A stretch of 9,444 nt of DNA from Methylovulum sp. (GTDB lineage: Bacteria; Pseudomonadota; Gammaproteobacteria; Methylococcales; Methylomonadaceae): contig JACXTQ010000263.1 of NCBI GenBank assembly GCA_016919605.1, forward strand, positions 1-9,444. Reading direction: 5' to 3'. The notes under the pieces were generated by a model, which was not told where the DNA came from, searched no databases, and saw only the letters and a program-made list of their open reading frames with translations. A program made the translations under genes and the position numbers. Shown here in pieces: positions 1-5,844 of the stretch (position 1 is the stretch's first letter; each line of letters begins with the position of its first letter).

Positions 1-1256
1 ATTCGGTAACGGTTGGCCGAGACAATCACGTCACCTGGACGCAAGCCTATGCGCCATATTTCCGAAGATTGGTCGATTTTTTCAATCAACACCCCTTCAA
101 TTTGGTTTTTGTCGGTGGAACTTAACACCGTGCCGCGCAATTTCCGGTGCAATTTATCGCCCGCCAGCTGCGGACGTTCGGGTTTGCCGATGGTGGCGGT
201 GGTTTGTTTTTTGTCATTGCCATGATAATAATCAATGGTGACATTCTCACCGATTTGCAGCAAGCCGATGATATTGCGGATATCGTGGCTACCCTTAACG
301 GGGTGGCTATTGGCAGCGACAATGATGTCACCCGGTTCCAACCCGGCTTTTTCGGCGGGCGAACCGCTTTCGATACGGCTAATCACCGCGCCGTGTTTGT
401 TTTCCAAATTGAAGGCATTGACCAATTCCGGGGTCAAATCTTGGGTGATCGCGCCCAGCAATCCGCGCCGCACTTCGCCATGTTTGACCAGCGATTCTTT
501 AATGGACATGACCATATTGGCGGGGATGGCGAAGCCGATACCGACATTGCCGCCATTAGGAGCCAAAATGGCGGTGTTCATCCCGACAAACTCGCCGCGC
601 AAGTTAACCAACGCGCCGCCGGAATTGCCAGGGTTAATAGACGCGTCGGTCTGGATAAAATCTTCATAGCCTTCAATACCCAAGCCGGAACGCCCCAAGG
701 CGCTGATAATACCCGACGTTACCGTTTGCCCTAAGCCGAACGGGTTGCCGATAGCCACGACAAAATCACCTACCCTAAGGCCGCTGGAATCGGCAATCGG
801 CAGTTGTGTCAGATGATCGGCGGGAATGCGGATAATCGCCACGTCCGCTTCGGGGTCAGTGCCGACCAATTCAGCGTTAAGCTGGCGGCCATCGTTTAAG
901 GTCACGGTGATCTTGTCCGCCTTATCAATAACATGGTTATTGGTCAGCACTAAGCCGTGGCCGCTGTCGATAATCACCCCCGACCCCAAGCTATTTTTTT
1001 GCTCTTGCTGGCGGCGCGGTTGGTTGGGCAAGTTATAAAAATGCCTAAAAAACGGGTCTTGCAGCAAGGGGTTTTGGCTGACCTCAATGTTAGTCGAGGT
1101 GGAAATATTCACCACCGCCGGCATACTGCGCTCGAGCATAGGGGCGAGCGAGGGCAATGCCTGACCGTCGGCATACAGCGGCAACGCGCAATAGCTGGCG
1201 GACGACAACCCCAAATACAAGGGCAGCATGGCTAATAATAACAATCGTGATTTCAT
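1..1256 (-). CDS. degQ: DegQ/HtrA-family periplasmic serine endoprotease (partial, 3' end outside window)
   Basis: Periplasmic trypsin-like protease that degrades or refolds damaged envelope proteins. The frame is open from the ATG at 1256 to the left edge (418 codons plus 2 nt). It starts with a signal peptide: a basic MKSR, a Leu-rich core to about residue 20, then SYCA. The protease domain follows with the complete catalytic triad: His108 in TNNHV, Asp138 in PEADVA, Ser212 in NPGNSGG. PDZ1 spans about residues 263-355. PDZ2 begins near 374 and is cut by the window edge. E. coli DegQ has 455 residues, so roughly 40 are probably missing. The stretch LPSLAPMLE and the short linker before the protease core resemble DegQ or MucD more than DegP with its long LA loop; the symbol is an assignment by similarity. 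The Shine-Dalgarno is weak (GGGA about 10 nt upstream). No sigmaE-like promoter was seen. The gene is divergent from the operon at 1540. Confidence 0.95.
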   Translation of the reverse strand, partial: MKSRLLLLAMLPLYLGLSSASYCALPLYADGQALPSLAPMLERSMPAVVNISTSTNIEVSQNPLLQDPFFRHFYNLPNQPRRQQEQKNSLGSGVIIDSGHGLVLTNNHVIDKADKITVTLNDGRQLNAELVGTDPEADVAIIRIPADHLTQLPIADSSGLRVGDFVVAIGNPFGLGQTVTSGIISALGRSGLGIEGYEDFIQTDASINPGNSGGALVNLRGEFVGMNTAILAPNGGNVGIGFAIPANMVMSIKESLVKHGEVRRGLLGAITQDLTPELVNAFNLENKHGAVISRIESGSPAEKAGLEPGDIIVAANSHPVKGSHDIRNIIGLLQIGENVTIDYYHGNDKKQTTATIGKPERPQLAGDKLHRKLRGTVLSSTDKNQIEGVLIEKIDQSSEIWRIGLRPGDVIVSANRYR

Positions 1257-1284
1257 GGAATACAGTCCCAGTAGTTGTCAAAAA

Positions 1285-1290
1285 ATTATA
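1285..1290 (-). promoter_or_regulatory. Candidate -10 box of degQ
   Basis: On the minus strand the hexamer reads TATAAT, a perfect sigma70 -10 match, about 29 nt upstream of the degQ ATG. It would give a leader of roughly 20 nt. No good -35 hexamer lies 16-18 nt upstream; the nearest TTGTCT is only 10 nt away. The call therefore rests on the -10 alone. Confidence 0.3.
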
Positions 1291-1438
1291 CAGGCCTGAT
1301 AGACAATATAGGTTTAAAAATGTTTAATACAAGGGGCTTGGGCGCTTACAAAACCCTTAAACGGGGCGGATAAAAGCGCCTTTTTCATTTTTTCTGCCCA
1401 CTCATTTGAGCCATCGTGGTGCGCTCTTGCCATAATTG

Positions 1439-1462
1439 AAGAAAATATATTGGTATTTTCTT
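1439..1462. repeat. 9-bp perfect inverted repeat overlapping a promoter
   Basis: AAGAAAATA (1439-1447) and TATTTTCTT (1454-1462) are perfect reverse complements around a 6-nt spacer. The spacer and right arm contain the candidate -35 element of the promoter at 1450-1478. The position suits an operator for a dimeric regulator. An AT-rich hairpin or chance pairing in AT-rich DNA is also possible. Confidence 0.4.
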
Positions 1463-1478
1463 AAGCCATACTCATAAT
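1450..1478 (+). promoter_or_regulatory. Candidate sigma70 promoter of the 1540-3786 operon
   Basis: TTGGTA (1450-1455, 4/6 match to the -35 consensus) and CATAAT (1473-1478, 5/6 match to the -10) are separated by exactly 17 nt. Transcription would start near 1485, about 55 nt before the first ATG. This would put the hairpin at 1487-1510 at the very 5' end of the mRNA. Confidence 0.45.
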
Positions 1479-1486
1479 ATTGCCAT

Positions 1487-1510
1487 TGCCGCCTCTTTTT
1501 GTGGGCGGCA
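1487..1510 (+). promoter_or_regulatory. Leader hairpin near the predicted 5' end of the operon mRNA
   Basis: TGCCGCC (1487-1493) pairs perfectly with GGCGGCA (1504-1510) around a 10-nt loop containing TTTTT. It lies just after the predicted start site and 17 nt upstream of the GAGG ribosome site at 1528-1531. It could stabilise the 5' end of the mRNA. It is not a terminator, because no T run follows the stem. Confidence 0.4.
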
Positions 1511-1539
1511 GCCACTTAAAATACCCTGAGGCAATAGAC

Positions 1540-1839
1540 ATGACTACCGTAGCAGATCCCATTATTGGCAGTTGGTACAAAGACTTAGAAAACAACCTTT
1601 CCTTTAAGGTCGTCAATATAGAAGAGAATGACGACTCCATTACAGTACAATATCTTAACGGCGATATAGGCGAATATGATCATGATAGCTGGTATAACTC
1701 AACCTTTGACTACATCGAAGACCCCGAAGACTGGAGCGCCCCGTTCGACGATATTGAAACCGATGACTTGGGCTACTCGGACACTGACATGCACAAGCCC
1801 AATCCCGAAGACATGGACATTGAAGACTATTTGGATTAA
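1540..1839 (+). CDS. Small acidic conserved protein of unknown function (99 aa)
   Basis: No function is assigned. The N-terminal half contains ADPIIGSWYKDLE (residues 5-17) followed by FKVVNI and ITVQYLNGDIGEYD, which reads like a small beta-rich fold. The C-terminal half is very rich in Asp and Glu, with repeated D/E-D-x patterns up to the terminal EDYLD. It has no signal peptide, membrane segment or cysteine. It resembles short proteobacterial proteins that I recall as DUF6763, but that label was not checked. The ATG at 1540 is chosen because GAGG at 1528-1531 sits 8 nt upstream. An in-frame start at 1480 would lie upstream of the predicted transcription start and carry a poor N-terminus. 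The gene is first in a probable operon, with the next start 15 nt after its stop. It could be a modulator or binding partner of the P-loop protein; that is inferred from position only. Confidence 0.8.
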   Translation: MTTVADPIIGSWYKDLENNLSFKVVNIEENDDSITVQYLNGDIGEYDHDSWYNSTFDYIEDPEDWSAPFDDIETDDLGYSDTDMHKPNPEDMDIEDYLD

Positions 1840-1854
1840 TGGGGAAACGATCAA

Positions 1855-2700
1855 ATGAAAATGCTGCCACAGGAATTTTTGGACTGGCAATCGAAGAGCA
1901 TCACCTTATTGGCGATGTCCGGCGCCGGCAAAACCACGCTAGCCAATAAATTGCCCAAAACCAAATGGTTCCATTATTCCGGTGATTACCGGATCGGCAC
2001 CAAATATTTGGAAGAGCCGATACTTGACAACATCAAGCGCCACGCCATGAGCGTGCCGTTTTTGCGCGATTTGCTGCGCTCTGACTCCATCTACATGAGC
2101 AGCAAAATCACCGTGGACAATCTGGCGGCGGTGTCCAGTTTTTTGGGCAAACTCGGCAACCCTGACCTAGGTGGCTTATCCTTGGCCGAATTCAAACGCC
2201 GCCAAAAACTGCACCATCAGGCGGAAATCGCCGCCATGAACGATGTGCCGGAATTTATCCACAAAGCCGAAGACATTTACGGCTACCGACATTTTATCAA
2301 CGATGCCGGTGGCAGCGTGTGCGAGCTGGACAGCCCCGCCGTATTGGAAACCTTGGCGCAACATACCTTGATAATCTACATCAAAATCCCCGCCAGCCTT
2401 GAGCAGACCATTATTGAACGCGCCAAGTCCGACCCGAAACCGCTCTACTACCGCGAAGCGTTCTTGGACGAAAAACTGGCGGAATTTATGGCCTTAAAAA
2501 GCTACCGTAGTTCCAATGAGATACCGCCGGATGAATTTGTCTCCTGGGTGTTCCCTGAACTGTTCAAATCCAGATTGCCGCGCTATGAAGCCATAGCGGC
2601 ACAATACGGCTATACCGTGGATGCCAATGAAATCGCCACCGTCAAAACCGAAGACGATTTTATCCGGCTGGTTGCCGATGCCATTGCCAGACAGCAATAA
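1855..2700 (+). CDS. P-loop ATPase/kinase-like protein (281 aa)
   Basis: A predicted cytoplasmic NTP-binding protein. Walker A is AMSGAGKT at residues 20-27, right after a hydrophobic beta strand (SITLLA), as in small P-loop kinases. YSGDYRIG (41-48) sits where nucleoside- and shikimate-type kinases bind their substrate. A Walker B-like strand HFIND (146-150) leads into AGGSVCEL. A later strand LIIYIKIP (172-179) is followed by a helix with basic residues and SDPKPLYYRE, which could be a lid. The substrate is not identifiable; dNMP- or sugar-kinase-like activity is a guess and ATPase is the safe label. GGGGA at 1841-1845 lies 9 nt before the ATG. A second ATG two codons on is possible. The gene sits 15 nt after the acidic small protein and 21 nt before metA, so co-transcription is likely. 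Confidence 0.85.
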   Translation: MKMLPQEFLDWQSKSITLLAMSGAGKTTLANKLPKTKWFHYSGDYRIGTKYLEEPILDNIKRHAMSVPFLRDLLRSDSIYMSSKITVDNLAAVSSFLGKLGNPDLGGLSLAEFKRRQKLHHQAEIAAMNDVPEFIHKAEDIYGYRHFINDAGGSVCELDSPAVLETLAQHTLIIYIKIPASLEQTIIERAKSDPKPLYYREAFLDEKLAEFMALKSYRSSNEIPPDEFVSWVFPELFKSRLPRYEAIAAQYGYTVDANEIATVKTEDDFIRLVADAIARQQ

Positions 2701-2721
2701 TGAATAACGAGTACCGCTTAC

Positions 2722-3786
2722 ATGCCCCTAGTTGCACACACTGACTTACCCACGTTCCAACGGCTGCGCGAAGAAGGCGAAGAAATCGTTGATGCTGAAC
2801 GCGCCCAACACCAAGACATCCGCGAAATGCACATTGGCTTGCTCAATATGATGCCCGATGCCGCCTTAGAAGCGACGGAGCGGCAGTTTTTCCGGTTGGT
2901 GGGGGCATGTAACCAGATTGTGCAGTTCCACATCCACCCGTTCACCATCGAAGGCCTCACGCGTAGCCCCGAAGCCCAGGCGCATATCGACAAATATTAT
3001 GAATCGTTCGCCAAAATTCGCAACGATGGCTTAGATGCGCTGATTATCAGCGGTGCCAATGTCACCCGTGAAAGCTTGCCGGAAGAAGAATTTTGGCAAC
3101 CCTTAACCGAAGTCTTTTCATGGGCGCGGGAAAATGTCGCCTCGGTGCTATGCTCATGCTTGGCGACCCATGCCGTCATCCAATACCGCTACGGCATCGC
3201 CCGAACCCGCTTACCCGCCAAACGCTGGGGCGTGTTCCCGCATAAAGTCCTTGACCGTAGCCATCCCTTAGTCGCCGAAATCAACACCCGTTTTGACGTG
3301 CCACATTCGCGTTATAACGAAATATTCCAAAGCGACATGGAACGGCACGGGCTAAAGATATTGGCCGCCAGCGCCAGCGCAGGGGTGCATCTGGCGGTCA
3401 GTGAAGACGGCTTCCGTATCGTTTTCTTTCAGGGGCATCCTGAATACGATGACATTAGCCTGCTGAAAGAATACAAGCGCGAAGTCATGCGCTTTTACCG
3501 CGCCGAAATTGACGACTATCCGCCGTTTCCAGAAAATTATTTTAACGAAGAGGCGCAAGCGGTTTTTAGCGGCTACGAACAACACGTCCGCGCCGTCCGG
3601 CAAACCCCGCAAAAGCTGGAAGCTTTCCCCGAACAGTTAGTCTTGGAGCATCTGGACAACACCTGGCGCGACACTGCCAAGGCCGTGTTCAATAATTGGC
3701 TGGGGAAAATCTACCAGCTCACCGACCAAGACCGGCGGCTGCCGTTTATGAAGGGGGTTGACCCTGATAACCCGTTGGGGTTGTAG
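2722..3786 (+). CDS. metA: Homoserine O-acyltransferase, MetA/HTS family (probably O-succinyltransferase)
   Basis: Cytoplasmic enzyme that acylates L-homoserine from an acyl-CoA, the first committed step of methionine biosynthesis. It has the glutamine-amidotransferase-like fold of the MetA family: HIGLLNMMPDAALEATERQF near the N-terminus (residues 37-56), a nucleophile elbow with Cys146 in CSCLATHA, and a catalytic His239 and Glu241 in GHPEYD. Substrate-region motifs PHSRYNE (194-200) and the C-terminal NNWLGKIYQLT also match. It has 354 residues, against 309 in E. coli MetA. Most of the excess is an insertion of about 35 residues (roughly 277-312) between ENYF and TWRDTAK. The position that in MetA separates succinyl-CoA users (Gly) from acetyl-CoA users (Glu) appears to be Thr115 here, so acyl specificity is not settled by that residue. 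The Shine-Dalgarno is weak (ACGAG about 10 nt upstream). Last gene of the probable three-gene operon; convergent with the zinc-ribbon gene, with 38 nt between stops. Confidence 0.95.
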   Translation: MPLVAHTDLPTFQRLREEGEEIVDAERAQHQDIREMHIGLLNMMPDAALEATERQFFRLVGACNQIVQFHIHPFTIEGLTRSPEAQAHIDKYYESFAKIRNDGLDALIISGANVTRESLPEEEFWQPLTEVFSWARENVASVLCSCLATHAVIQYRYGIARTRLPAKRWGVFPHKVLDRSHPLVAEINTRFDVPHSRYNEIFQSDMERHGLKILAASASAGVHLAVSEDGFRIVFFQGHPEYDDISLLKEYKREVMRFYRAEIDDYPPFPENYFNEEAQAVFSGYEQHVRAVRQTPQKLEAFPEQLVLEHLDNTWRDTAKAVFNNWLGKIYQLTDQDRRLPFMKGVDPDNPLGL

Positions 3787-3824
3787 GGTGCTGACTGTGT
3801 ACTGAATGGGAGGGGTGAAATATG

Positions 3825-4247
3825 TTAAACCGAATCTGTAATCAATCGCTTTAACATTGTAAGCTGAGCTGTATTTCGGCGAATGCCGTAGTATGGCAAC
3901 TCTTCCAGCAGATAAGACCAATGTTTTAGCGCTTCCAGATCCTTTTTGAGTAAGGACTGCTCAGTACACCACCGCCTATTAAATTCTTTGACTTCGTGTT
4001 CAAGCTTTCGGCGGATTACAAAACACTCTTCACAGAGTATCCGCTGTTGCCAAATATATACTTTCCGAACCTCAAATGCTTCACGCTGTGCGGTTGCAGA
4101 AAAGACAGAAGGGCGACGGCAACGGTAACATTGATAGTGCCTGTCTTTATACTCGAAAGAGGGAGGACAATATCCGGCTGAACGCTGGCTGGCTCCAGAC
4201 CAATTTGCCACCGTTATCGGAATCGACTGTGATTTGCTTTGCGCCAT
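3825..4247 (-). CDS. Zinc-ribbon domain protein (140 aa)
   Basis: Small cytoplasmic protein with one zinc ribbon. Cys40-x2-Cys43 (CYRC) and Cys72-x2-Cys75 (CEEC) frame a 28-residue loop. The flanking pattern FEYKDRHYQC...VFSATAQ...IWQQR resembles the 'probable zinc-ribbon' family (zf-trcl, PF13451), in which a Y-K/R-D motif precedes the first cysteine pair. The N-terminal 30 residues look disordered. Residues 78-118 are charged and likely helical, perhaps a coiled coil. There is no signal peptide. The function is unknown; such proteins may bind nucleic acid or protein. The ATG at 4247 has only a weak upstream AAGCGG. No better start was found in frame. It lies downstream of slyD on the same strand, separated by a palindromic repeat, and converges on metA. 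No clear intrinsic terminator is visible in the 38-nt gap between the two stops. Confidence 0.8.
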   Translation of the reverse strand: MAQSKSQSIPITVANWSGASQRSAGYCPPSFEYKDRHYQCYRCRRPSVFSATAQREAFEVRKVYIWQQRILCEECFVIRRKLEHEVKEFNRRWCTEQSLLKKDLEALKHWSYLLEELPYYGIRRNTAQLTMLKRLITDSV

Positions 4248-4295
4248 AAATACCGCTTCGCATTAAGGGCAAGATGAAGTCGGCCATAAATTTGT

Positions 4296-4323
4296 GATGG
4301 GTTTCGCCACGGCTCCACCCATC
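4296..4323. repeat. Imperfect palindromic element (REP-like) between slyD and the zinc-ribbon gene
   Basis: GATGGGT (4296-4302) and ACCCATC (4317-4323) are perfect inverted arms. Inside them GCC and GGC pair again around a 2-nt centre, with a TTC/TCC internal mismatch. The layout recalls the short intergenic palindromes with 'GGGT...ACCC' arms scattered in many proteobacterial genomes. As RNA from slyD it would form a hairpin about 20 nt after the slyD stop, with no T run after it, so it is not a canonical terminator. Confidence 0.5.
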
Positions 4324-4341
4324 CGGCAACAAAAAACCTAA

Positions 4342-4821
4342 TTAATGGTCGCAACCTGCGCCGTGGATATGCCCATGCGCCAATTCTTCGCGGCTGGCAG
4401 GACGCACTTCCAATACTTCAACATCAAAAATCAACGCCATGCCCGCCAGCGGATGGTTGCCGTCCACGGTGATGTCATCGCCTTCAATGTTGACCACGGT
4501 CACTACTCCAGGGCCGGCGCTGACATCGGCGTGAAACTGCATCCCGACTTCAATCTCGTCAATGCCTTCAAACATAGCGCGGGGAATGACTTGGACGCGG
4601 TCATCCATAAACTCACCATAGGCATTTTCGGCCTCAATACGGACATTGAACGCTTCGCCGACTTCTTTGCCGTGTAGAGCTTGCTCCAGGCCAGAAATGA
4701 TATTGCCACCGCCGTGTAAATACACTAACGGCTCCCCGCCTACTGAACTGTCAATGACCTCGCCTTCCTCATTGGTCAGCGTGTAGTGGATGGAAACAGC
4801 CATATTGTCAGCAATTTGCAT
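4342..4821 (-). CDS. slyD: FKBP-type peptidyl-prolyl cis-trans isomerase, SlyD-like
   Basis: Cytosolic prolyl isomerase and chaperone; in E. coli SlyD also binds nickel and helps mature hydrogenase. The FKBP half-domain opens with VSIHYTLTNEEGEVIDSS and LVYLHGGGNIISGLEQAL (residues 32-49). The insert-in-flap chaperone domain spans about 70-124 and includes NAYGEFMDD and the IEVGMQF strand. The FKBP domain closes with VDGNHPLAGMALIFDVEV (119-136), typical of SlyD. At 159 residues it is shorter than E. coli SlyD (196). The metal-binding tail is reduced to AHGHIHGAGCDH (148-159), with His149, 151, 153, 159 and Cys157. The ATG at 4821 fits the family N-terminus (MQIADNMAVS against MKVAKDLVVS). 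Its ribosome site AGG falls in a 12-bp perfect palindrome, AACCTATAGGTT (4827-4838). Gene order mutM then slyD on the minus strand, 89 nt apart, with a possible own promoter. Confidence 0.95.
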   Translation of the reverse strand: MQIADNMAVSIHYTLTNEEGEVIDSSVGGEPLVYLHGGGNIISGLEQALHGKEVGEAFNVRIEAENAYGEFMDDRVQVIPRAMFEGIDEIEVGMQFHADVSAGPGVVTVVNIEGDDITVDGNHPLAGMALIFDVEVLEVRPASREELAHGHIHGAGCDH

Positions 4822-4868
4822 GATAAAACCTATAGGTTATTAAAAAAGGGGTCATTAAAAAGCGACAT

Positions 4869-4897
4869 ATCATATAGATTTACGTTGCCTTTGTCTG
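4869..4897 (-). promoter_or_regulatory. Candidate sigma70 promoter of slyD
   Basis: On the minus strand CAGACA (4897-4892, 4/6 match) and TATGAT (4874-4869, 5/6 match) are 17 nt apart. Transcription would start near 4862, giving slyD a leader of about 40 nt, independent of mutM. Confidence 0.4.
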
Positions 4898-4910
4898 GAA
4901 AAAGTGTGCT

Positions 4911-5726
4911 TTAGTGTTGGCAATTTTGGCAAAATACCGTGGCGCGGTTGGCAATGCGCACCTCCGCCAAAGGTTGGGCGCAGACCACGCAAGGCAACTT
5001 GGCGCGTCCGTAAACTTTTAACTGCTGCTTAAAATAGCCCGGTTTGCCCGATTCATTGACAAAATTGCGCAAGGTCGTGCCGCCCTGCACAATCGCCCGC
5101 CCCAGCACCTCACGGATACAGTCCGCCAACTTTTCATACTGCGCCAACGCAACCGTTCCCGCCTGTCGGGTCGGCAAAATGCCTGCCATAAACAAAGCCT
5201 CGTTGGCGTAAATATTACCGACCCCGACAACGACATGGCTGTCCATGATGAATGATTTGACCGGCACTTTACGTTGTCTGGCCAGTTGATACAGCAACGC
5301 GCCGTTAAAATCCGCCAGCAACGGCTCCGGCCCCAAGTCCTTTAACAGAGGATGCGTTTCCACAGGCTGCCCAGTCCAGACCATCGCCCCAAAGCGGCGC
5401 GGATCGTTATAGCGCAGCACCGTCTCGGAGTTAAACACCAAGTCGATATGATCGTGCTTATCAGGAGCCAACGCCAGCGGCACAATGCGCAAACTCCCCG
5501 ACATCCCCAAATGCACCAGCAACGTGCCTGTGGGGGTGCTTAACAGCAAATACTTACCGCGCCGCGTGATAGAAACAACCGATTGGCCTATCAACAACTG
5601 CGCCAGATTATCCGCCACCGGCCAGCGTAAACGGCCATTGCGCACCTGAACGGCGGTGATGGTATGTCCTTGGATATGCGGCGCAATGCCACGGCAAGTG
5701 GTTTCAACTTCGGGTAATTCGGGCAT
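4911..5726 (-). CDS. mutM: Formamidopyrimidine-DNA glycosylase (Fpg/MutM)
   Basis: Bifunctional DNA glycosylase/AP lyase that removes 8-oxoguanine and formamidopyrimidines in base-excision repair. The start is fixed by chemistry: the catalytic residue is the N-terminal proline exposed after Met removal, so the protein must begin MPELPEVETT at the ATG at 5726. An in-frame TTG two codons upstream would block this. Visible residues are Pro2, Glu3, Lys58 in RRGK, the void-filling trio Met75, Arg110 and Phe112 (HLGMSG and DPRRFG), the helix-two-turn-helix VVGVGNIYANE (166-176) with Asn171, and a C-terminal zinc finger with Cys246/249 and Cys266/269 carrying Arg261. The 271 residues match the usual length (about 270). 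All key residues are present. No clear Shine-Dalgarno precedes the ATG. A strong hairpin ends 27 nt upstream. Same strand as slyD downstream and the unknown secreted gene upstream. Confidence 0.98.
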   Translation of the reverse strand: MPELPEVETTCRGIAPHIQGHTITAVQVRNGRLRWPVADNLAQLLIGQSVVSITRRGKYLLLSTPTGTLLVHLGMSGSLRIVPLALAPDKHDHIDLVFNSETVLRYNDPRRFGAMVWTGQPVETHPLLKDLGPEPLLADFNGALLYQLARQRKVPVKSFIMDSHVVVGVGNIYANEALFMAGILPTRQAGTVALAQYEKLADCIREVLGRAIVQGGTTLRNFVNESGKPGYFKQQLKVYGRAKLPCVVCAQPLAEVRIANRATVFCQNCQH

Positions 5727-5752
5727 AGGCAAGCAAGCTAAGGGAAAGAGAC

Positions 5753-5781
5753 ACGCTATGGGGTGATGTAACCCCTAGCGT
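5753..5781 (-). terminator. Strong hairpin between the 5845-6486 gene and mutM (possible terminator)
   Basis: ACGCTA-T-GGGGT (5753-5764) pairs with ACCCC-TAGCGT (5771-5781): eleven base pairs with one bulged T and a 6-nt loop. It lies downstream of the secreted-protein gene and 26 nt upstream of the mutM ATG. On the minus strand the stem is followed by GTCTCTTTCCC, a weak pyrimidine tract rather than a clean T run. It may terminate transcription weakly or form part of the mutM leader. Confidence 0.45.
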
Positions 5782-5800
5782 AATACACGGCTATTATGGC

Positions 5801-5816
5801 ATTGCCATTAGGCAAT
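5801..5816. repeat. Short 6-bp inverted repeat in the mutM upstream region
   Basis: ATTGCC (5801-5806) and GGCAAT (5811-5816) form a perfect 6-bp stem with an ATTA loop, 28 nt after the stop of the secreted-protein gene on the minus strand. No T run follows on either strand. It could add to the stronger hairpin at 5753-5781 as a 3'-end structure, or be incidental. Confidence 0.3.
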
Positions 5817-5844
5817 CGGAATAGTTTATGGAGAAGCCTTCTAT

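Noticed and set aside
147..734. Plus-strand open frame of 195 codons at the left end
   Set aside because: It lies antisense to the degQ gene, whose catalytic triad and PDZ domains are all in the minus-strand frame. The plus-strand translation has no recognisable domain.
1365..1393. Plus-strand terminator: GGCG...CGCC stem followed by a T-rich run
   Set aside because: The stem is only 4 bp with an 8-nt loop, and no rightward gene lies upstream to be terminated. Most likely chance in T-rich DNA.
4147..4332. Minus-strand open frame of 61 codons overlapping the zinc-ribbon start
   Set aside because: It crosses the palindromic element and overlaps the zinc-ribbon gene in another frame. No domain or ribosome site supports it.
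5727..5732. TTG start for mutM two codons upstream of the ATG
   Set aside because: Fpg needs proline immediately after the initiator Met as its catalytic N-terminus, so MPELPEV from the ATG at 5726 must be the start.
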